Shown here: piece by piece, positions 59,831 through 64,000 of the stretch
Layout of the letters: the number at the start of each line of letters is the position of its first letter
Numbering within the stretch: the stretch's first letter is position 1
NCBI RefSeq assembly: GCF_037113525.1
Contig: NZ_CP146963.1
Span: 1,488,001 to 1,552,000 of the forward strand
Length of the DNA stretch: 64,000 bases
DNA from: Butyrivibrio fibrisolvens
GTDB lineage: Bacteria; Bacillota; Clostridia; Lachnospirales; Lachnospiraceae
Direction of reading: 5' to 3'
Made by a program: the position numbers and the translations under genes
The notes under the pieces: model-generated
Databases searched by the model: none
What the model saw: only the letters and a program-made list of their open reading frames with translations
Told to the model about the DNA's origin: nothing

Positions 59831-60148
59831 TCAAAGCTTGTGGTCAAAATAAATAATTCCAACCCATTCCATGAGGTTATGCAAGCCAAAATATAGAAGC
59901 CCCAAAAGGGCGACTCTTTTTAGCATGATAGGGTATTCTTGAATAGATGGGATTATCATGCATATGAATATAGCGATAATCAGCCCCCAATTTGATATTT
60001 CAGCAATTCTTTTAGCGTGAAGAAGAACATTTTTCCAACGTTCATCATCTTTATATTTGACCTGCTTTACAGCTCTGTAGATGTACATTCCTAGAGTAAA
60101 GACTAAAGCCAAAATAGTAAGAATAAGAAAAAGAAGTTGATTGCTCAT
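59831..60148 (-). CDS. Small membrane protein paired with an XRE regulator
   Basis: The protein has 105 residues. Three hydrophobic segments are visible (LLFLILTILALVFTLGMYIY, then NWGLIIAIFICMIIP and VALLGLLYFGLHNLM), with a charged loop (VKYKDDERWKNVLLHAKR) between the first two. It overlaps the regulator gene by 4 bases. Such XRE-plus-membrane-protein pairs occur widely in Firmicutes; the membrane protein probably reports on or acts with the regulator. The function is unknown. Confidence 0.7.
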   Translation of the reverse strand: MSNQLLFLILTILALVFTLGMYIYRAVKQVKYKDDERWKNVLLHAKRIAEISNWGLIIAIFICMIIPSIQEYPIMLKRVALLGLLYFGLHNLMEWVGIIYFDHKL

Positions 60149-60366
60149 TGTTTGATAGCCTCCATTTCAATAACTTTGTCCAAATAATAAAGTTGTTCAA
60201 TTGTTACATCAAATATCTTAGCGATTTTGTAGGCAAGAACTAAAGATGGATTGTATTTACCATTCTCAAGAGAAATAATAGTTCTTGATGACACATCGAC
60301 TAGATTAGCCAGTTCAACTTGTGTCATGTTTTTGGCATTTCGAAGCTCTTTTATTTGATTTTTCAT
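60145..60366 (-). CDS. XRE-family helix-turn-helix regulator (YozG-like)
   Basis: The protein has 73 residues from ATG 60366, with AGGAGG upstream. The compact XRE domain is KNMTQVELANLVDVSSRTII, then SLENGKYNPSLVLAYKIAK and FDVTIEQLYYLD. The upstream interval holds three iterons spaced 16 bp, a probable operator for this protein. It is the first gene of a two-gene operon with the small membrane protein. Confidence 0.85.
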   Translation of the reverse strand: MKNQIKELRNAKNMTQVELANLVDVSSRTIISLENGKYNPSLVLAYKIAKIFDVTIEQLYYLDKVIEMEAIKQ

Positions 60367-60395
60367 TAGACCTCCTTGAGTATAGTAGTTCATCA

Positions 60396-60437
60396 TGTAC
60401 ATGAAACATCGTTCACATGAAGCGTACTTCACATGAA
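60396..60437. promoter_or_regulatory. Three-iteron operator upstream of the XRE regulator
   Basis: TGTACATGAA (60396), TTCACATGAA (60412) and TTCACATGAA (60428) are copies of a 10-base site with a spacing of exactly 16 bases; each contains the partial palindrome TTCAxxTGAA. The array precedes the XRE gene on the minus strand. TTGACA at 60473-60478 and TAGCAT 17 bases on, on the same strand, could be the promoter, so binding would sit just downstream and repress. Confidence 0.6.
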
Positions 60438-60803
60438 GGTAATTTCATGCTAACACAAGAATAGTTATATGTCAATAGTTATTTGAGAAAATCCGCATTT
60501 AATCAAAATAGACCATAACATCATGAGTGTACTGAAAGAGAGGGCAATTGCATGTACCGGATGCATAGATGAACGATGAACTTATACTCAATAAATATTG
60601 TTACAGCTATTGTTATGGTAGAAAAAAGTGATAAATTCGCACACTAAGGATAATTCAGTAATTTACTGGAAGGAATAGCTAAATACTGTGGCAATGATTG
60701 ATAATTTATTGTTGATTTGGCATAATTATGACAACAATTATACATATGTAACTACGGAATCAAAAGTGTTTATTTTTTGCTCATAAGATTTGGAGAGAAG
60801 ATG

Positions 60804-61520
60804 ATGATTAAAATAGCAATATGTGATGATTCTAAATTTATACGTGGAGATATTAAAAAGAGAATTTTGGAGTATTCTCTTAAAAAGAACATTGAATACA
60901 CGATTAATGAGTACGATTCTGGAGAAAAGTTGATTGATTCCAATGAGAAGTATGATCTGATTTTTATGGATTATGAATTTGAAAACAATGGTGATAATGG
61001 GATTGAGATTGCCAAGAAGATACGATTATATGATAAGAATTCAGCGTTAGTTTTCGTTACAAGTTATCCATCAATTGTATTTGATACATTTGAGGTGGGT
61101 ACATTTCGCTTCCTGACAAAACCTATTGACAAGAAGAAGTTTTTTGATGTTCTAAACGCTTTTATAAAAGACATAGAAGCAGATAATGTATTAAAAATAA
61201 GGTTAGATGGAGAAAACTATTTTTTTAAGGAAAGTATTATATCCTACATTGAAGGCATGGGTAAAAATTGTATTTTACATTTTTGTGATGGCCGACAGGA
61301 AATGGAATGTCATGAAACACTTGGAGCAATTGAGGGACGTCTGTCTGCTCACAAATTTTACAGATGCTACAAATCTTTTCTTATAAATCTAGCTCAGGTT
61401 GAATCGTATAATCATGATGAAGTTACTTTGAGCACCGGAGATAAACTTACAATTAGCAGACTAAAATATAAAGACTTCAACAAAACATATTTAAGCTACA
61501 TCGTTAAGACGAGAACATGA
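60804..61520 (+). CDS. LytTR-family response regulator next to lanM
   Basis: The protein has 238 residues from ATG 60804, 6 bases after GGAGAG (an ATG at 60801 is also possible). The receiver has IKIAICDDS, the phosphoacceptor Asp near 56 in IFMDYEFE, SYPSIVFDTFE, and the Lys in FLTKPID. The C-terminal LytTR domain contains FYRCYKSFLINLAQVE and LTISRLKYK. It differs from the regulator at 30521 in sequence. No kinase gene is adjacent in the window. The terminator after it isolates it from lanM, so control of lanM would be by binding at a separate promoter. Confidence 0.88.
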   Translation: MIKIAICDDSKFIRGDIKKRILEYSLKKNIEYTINEYDSGEKLIDSNEKYDLIFMDYEFENNGDNGIEIAKKIRLYDKNSALVFVTSYPSIVFDTFEVGTFRFLTKPIDKKKFFDVLNAFIKDIEADNVLKIRLDGENYFFKESIISYIEGMGKNCILHFCDGRQEMECHETLGAIEGRLSAHKFYRCYKSFLINLAQVESYNHDEVTLSTGDKLTISRLKYKDFNKTYLSYIVKTRT

Positions 61521-61574
61521 TGAATACGATATGCTTATTGTATTTGTTGGAAAATGATAAAGATTATAGTTATA

Positions 61575-61619
61575 AAAAAGGAATTAATTGTAAACAAAAT
61601 GCAGTTAGTTCCTTTTTTT
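61575..61619 (+). terminator. Terminator after the LytTR regulator
   Basis: AAGGAATTAATTG pairs with CAGTTAGTTCCTT using some G-U pairs, and a T run follows. The loop is TAAACAAAATG. Confidence 0.6.
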
Positions 61620-61720
61620 ATTATGTTTACTCCGAATTACGCTAATGGTAAGAACTAAATTGATAATATATGTAATGTAAATAAGATTGATTACAAAAAT
61701 AGATGTGAAGGGAATTAGTC

Positions 61721-64000
61721 ATGAATGTGATCATTGACAATGCAAGAACGATTCAGGAGAAAAGCAAGTACTATACTGCTGAAAAACAAGTTGATTATGC
61801 TGAATTGGCTGAATGGAGAAAGGCTAAAACACTTTTATCGGATAAATATTTTTCTGAAATGTTATCCCTGTGCAATATGACAAAGGAACAATTCGCATAT
61901 TCTGTACAAAATCTTGATGATGAATATATGGAAGGCGATGAGTGGTATAACCTCTTCTGTTCAATTTTGGAAGAGTTTGATTATGAAAACATCGATTATA
62001 AAGCAGGTGTAAACCATGTCACATTGCCATTTTGCAAATATTTTAGCCAAAAGGTGAAGAGTGTTGTTTCTGAATTAACAAAACTAACAGTTGCAGAAAA
62101 TGTAATTGAGGCGTTTATTACTTCTCATGCGATAGAAATGTTTAACGTTGTTGGAAAGCTGGTAGCTGTAAAGCTGGCTACGTTCAAAGATGCATATTCG
62201 TTTGCTTCCGAAAACCAAAATGAGCAGTTTGAGGAGTTCTTGGAAAAAAGCTTTTATTCTAAAGAAAAATTCTATGAATTCTATGCAGAGTATCCTGTTG
62301 CAGCAAGAGTTGCAACGATTAGAACGAATTTTTTTGTAAAGAATTATTCGGAATTGTTAAAAAGAATAGATAAAGATTATGAGGAAATATGCAGATTTTT
62401 AAATAAAAAAGATTTAAGCCTTACTGATATAAAGCTTTCTTCGGGTGATTCGCATGGAGGAGGTAATTCTGTTTCTGTGTTGATATTTGATGGAAAGAAA
62501 CTGGTATATAAACCTAAAAATTTAGATATCAGTTTGGCATTTGAAGAATTTACTAGGTGGTGTAGCGAAAAGTCAGGGCTTTTGGATGTAATCATTCCCA
62601 AGGGAATATATAGGAAAGACTATTGCTATAACGAATTCATAGAATCGGCGTATTGCACAAGTGAGGAGCAGATAGAGAGATTTTATACTAGATTCGGTTA
62701 TTTAATAGCAATATGTTACTTGCTAAATATTAATGATTTACATTTGGAAAATGTTATTGCATGTGGTGAATATCCTATAATTATTGACTTGGAGACACTG
62801 TTTCAGGCAGAAACGCAAGTAGAAGGAGATTCGGTATTTTGGGACCTCTTCAATTATCTTGAAACAAAGTCTGTTGCTAATTCTTTTCTTCTTCCAAGAC
62901 AGGCACATATAGGATTGTCAGATACAGTAGATCTTAGTGCTTTAAATGGGAGAGAGACAGAAGTTGAAACTAAAATTCTTGTTCCGAAGAATGTTAATAC
63001 TTCAGATTTTCATTATGAGAAAGAAGCCAGTAAATTTCTTGGTGGAAAAAATATTCCTCAAATCGGTGAGAAAAGTGAAGCAGATGTTAAAAGGTACAAC
63101 TTTTACATTTATGAGGGTTTTACAGAATTTATAGAGTTTGTTTTTTGTAACAAAGCTGAATGTATTGAGAAGATCAGTATCTTTAAGGGGAATAAAATTC
63201 GTTTTCTCGCTAAATCGACTGAAAAATATGCATCAATGATAAGATATGCGAACCATCCTAATTATAATCGGAAAATGAAGTATAGAGAAAGACTGATGAT
63301 GAATGTGTGGGCATATCCGTACCGGGATAAACGTATTGTTAAGAGCGAGATAGGAGATATGCTTTTCAATGATATTCCGATTTTTTTCTCTTATGTTGAT
63401 TCAAGAGATTTAATAGATAGTCAAGGAAATATATATAAAGATTATCATAATAAATCTGGCTATGATTTAGCTGTTGAGAAAATATCATCGTTAACTGAAG
63501 AAGAGATTTTGAGACAGCAAGGAATTCTATTATTGGCATTAGATATTCCAAATCCATATTTAAATATGAAGGTCGCAAGAAGATGCTTATTAAAGAATAC
63601 TCGTAAGGTGGATTGTTTTAGGCAGGCTGAAAAAATAATACATCAGTTATCGTCAGAACAATATATCAGAAAAGATAGGTGTTCATTTATTAATCTTGAT
63701 TGTGACTCTGAAAAGAAATGGAAGCTGATACCAATGGATGCCTCATTGTATGGTGGATTAAGTGGTGTGGCCATTCTGTTTTTGCAAATGTATATATGTA
63801 CTGGGGATGGCCTTTATTTAGGGAAGTATAAAGAAACAATTAATACAGCTATAGAACAAACGAAGAACACCATGTTTGAAAGTGCATTTACTGGTTGGCT
63901 ATCCCCGATTTATCCAATGATTCTTGAAAAAAGATACCTTGGTACAATTGAGAATGAAGATTTTATTAGATTTTCTTCAGAGAAACTAAGAGGATTAAGT
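61721..64000 (+). CDS. lanM: LanM-type lanthipeptide synthetase, 5' part (runs off the window)
   Basis: An ATG at 61721 with GAAGGGA upstream opens a frame of 760 codons that is still open at the last base. The N-terminal half is a DUF4135 dehydratase domain: SSGDSHGGGN near 239, KLVYKPKN near 257, the NDLHLENVIACG block near 338-349, and IIDLETLFQ near 353. A LanC-like cyclase domain begins near 675 (YGGLSGVAILFLQMY); its zinc ligands lie outside the window. Type II synthetases usually have about 1000 residues. No precursor peptide was found upstream, so it is expected downstream. The LytTR regulator just before it is a likely controller. Confidence 0.92.
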   Translation, partial: MNVIIDNARTIQEKSKYYTAEKQVDYAELAEWRKAKTLLSDKYFSEMLSLCNMTKEQFAYSVQNLDDEYMEGDEWYNLFCSILEEFDYENIDYKAGVNHVTLPFCKYFSQKVKSVVSELTKLTVAENVIEAFITSHAIEMFNVVGKLVAVKLATFKDAYSFASENQNEQFEEFLEKSFYSKEKFYEFYAEYPVAARVATIRTNFFVKNYSELLKRIDKDYEEICRFLNKKDLSLTDIKLSSGDSHGGGNSVSVLIFDGKKLVYKPKNLDISLAFEEFTRWCSEKSGLLDVIIPKGIYRKDYCYNEFIESAYCTSEEQIERFYTRFGYLIAICYLLNINDLHLENVIACGEYPIIIDLETLFQAETQVEGDSVFWDLFNYLETKSVANSFLLPRQAHIGLSDTVDLSALNGRETEVETKILVPKNVNTSDFHYEKEASKFLGGKNIPQIGEKSEADVKRYNFYIYEGFTEFIEFVFCNKAECIEKISIFKGNKIRFLAKSTEKYASMIRYANHPNYNRKMKYRERLMMNVWAYPYRDKRIVKSEIGDMLFNDIPIFFSYVDSRDLIDSQGNIYKDYHNKSGYDLAVEKISSLTEEEILRQQGILLLALDIPNPYLNMKVARRCLLKNTRKVDCFRQAEKIIHQLSSEQYIRKDRCSFINLDCDSEKKWKLIPMDASLYGGLSGVAILFLQMYICTGDGLYLGKYKETINTAIEQTKNTMFESAFTGWLSPIYPMILEKRYLGTIENEDFIRFSSEKLRGLS

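Noticed and set aside
1..64000. Search for tRNA and rRNA genes
   Set aside because: No T-loop (GGTTCGAATCC-like) plus acceptor pairing and no rRNA-like stretches were noticed; reading by eye cannot exclude a single missed tRNA.

Overview
The window looks like a chromosomal or mobile-element segment from a Gram-positive gut or rumen Clostridia, most likely a Lachnospiraceae. The grounds are the CD1107/CD1108/CD1115-type conjugation proteins, strong GGAGG ribosome binding sites, frequent TTG starts, and RiPP and quorum-sensing families typical of that group. No rRNA or tRNA gene, CRISPR array, integrase or relaxase was seen, so the ends of the mobile element lie outside the window or were not recognised.

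Region 1 (1-30.3 kb) is the transfer module of a large integrative conjugative element, almost all on the + strand. It encodes a PcfB-like DUF3801 protein, a VirD4 coupling ATPase, Maff2, a VirB6/TrbL-like channel protein, PrgI, VirB4, a bifunctional wall hydrolase (M23 + NlpC/P60), a DUF4366 surface protein, topoisomerase III, DUF5688, a 2962-residue methylase-helicase, and a nucleotidyltransferase fused to a polyvalent-protein domain. A two-gene type II Thoeris-like defence system (thsB TIR, thsA membrane-macro) sits between two terminators at 2.3-3.9 kb. A tnpV-type gene is nested out of frame in a disordered linker of the helicase gene. Five proteins of the module share a short C-terminal motif (R-x-S-L-x-x-R-L-x-x-K-K) that could be a transfer signal.

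Region 2 (30.4-50.3 kb) is a natural-product locus. An agr-like two-component pair (LytTR regulator and GHKL kinase) is flanked by two LytTR direct-repeat operators, each with 21-bp spacing. Two CcpM-type Cys-rich RiPP cassettes follow. Each has a precursor peptide, an intergenic hairpin, a radical SAM/SPASM maturase, a TIGR04066-like protein and an acyl-carrier-related protein without a carrier serine. The second cassette also has a subtilisin-like protease and an ABC exporter. FlxA-like, FliD-like and DUF6033-like proteins accompany the cassettes. A 3.0-kb transposon (DDE transposase, AAA ATPase, zinc protein) lies between the cassettes, with a 6-bp target duplication. A degraded agrB and an agrD-like peptide lie after the exporter.

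Region 3 (50.8-58.5 kb) is a defence island: an XRE regulator with a PD-(D/E)XK-like protein, an ABC-three-component system (52.8-56.4 kb), and a convergent AAA-ATPase/RloB pair that resembles PARIS in architecture. Region 4 (58.7-64 kb) has a transposase remnant, an XRE/membrane-protein pair under a three-iteron operator, a LytTR response regulator, and the first 760 codons of a LanM lanthipeptide synthetase cut by the window end.
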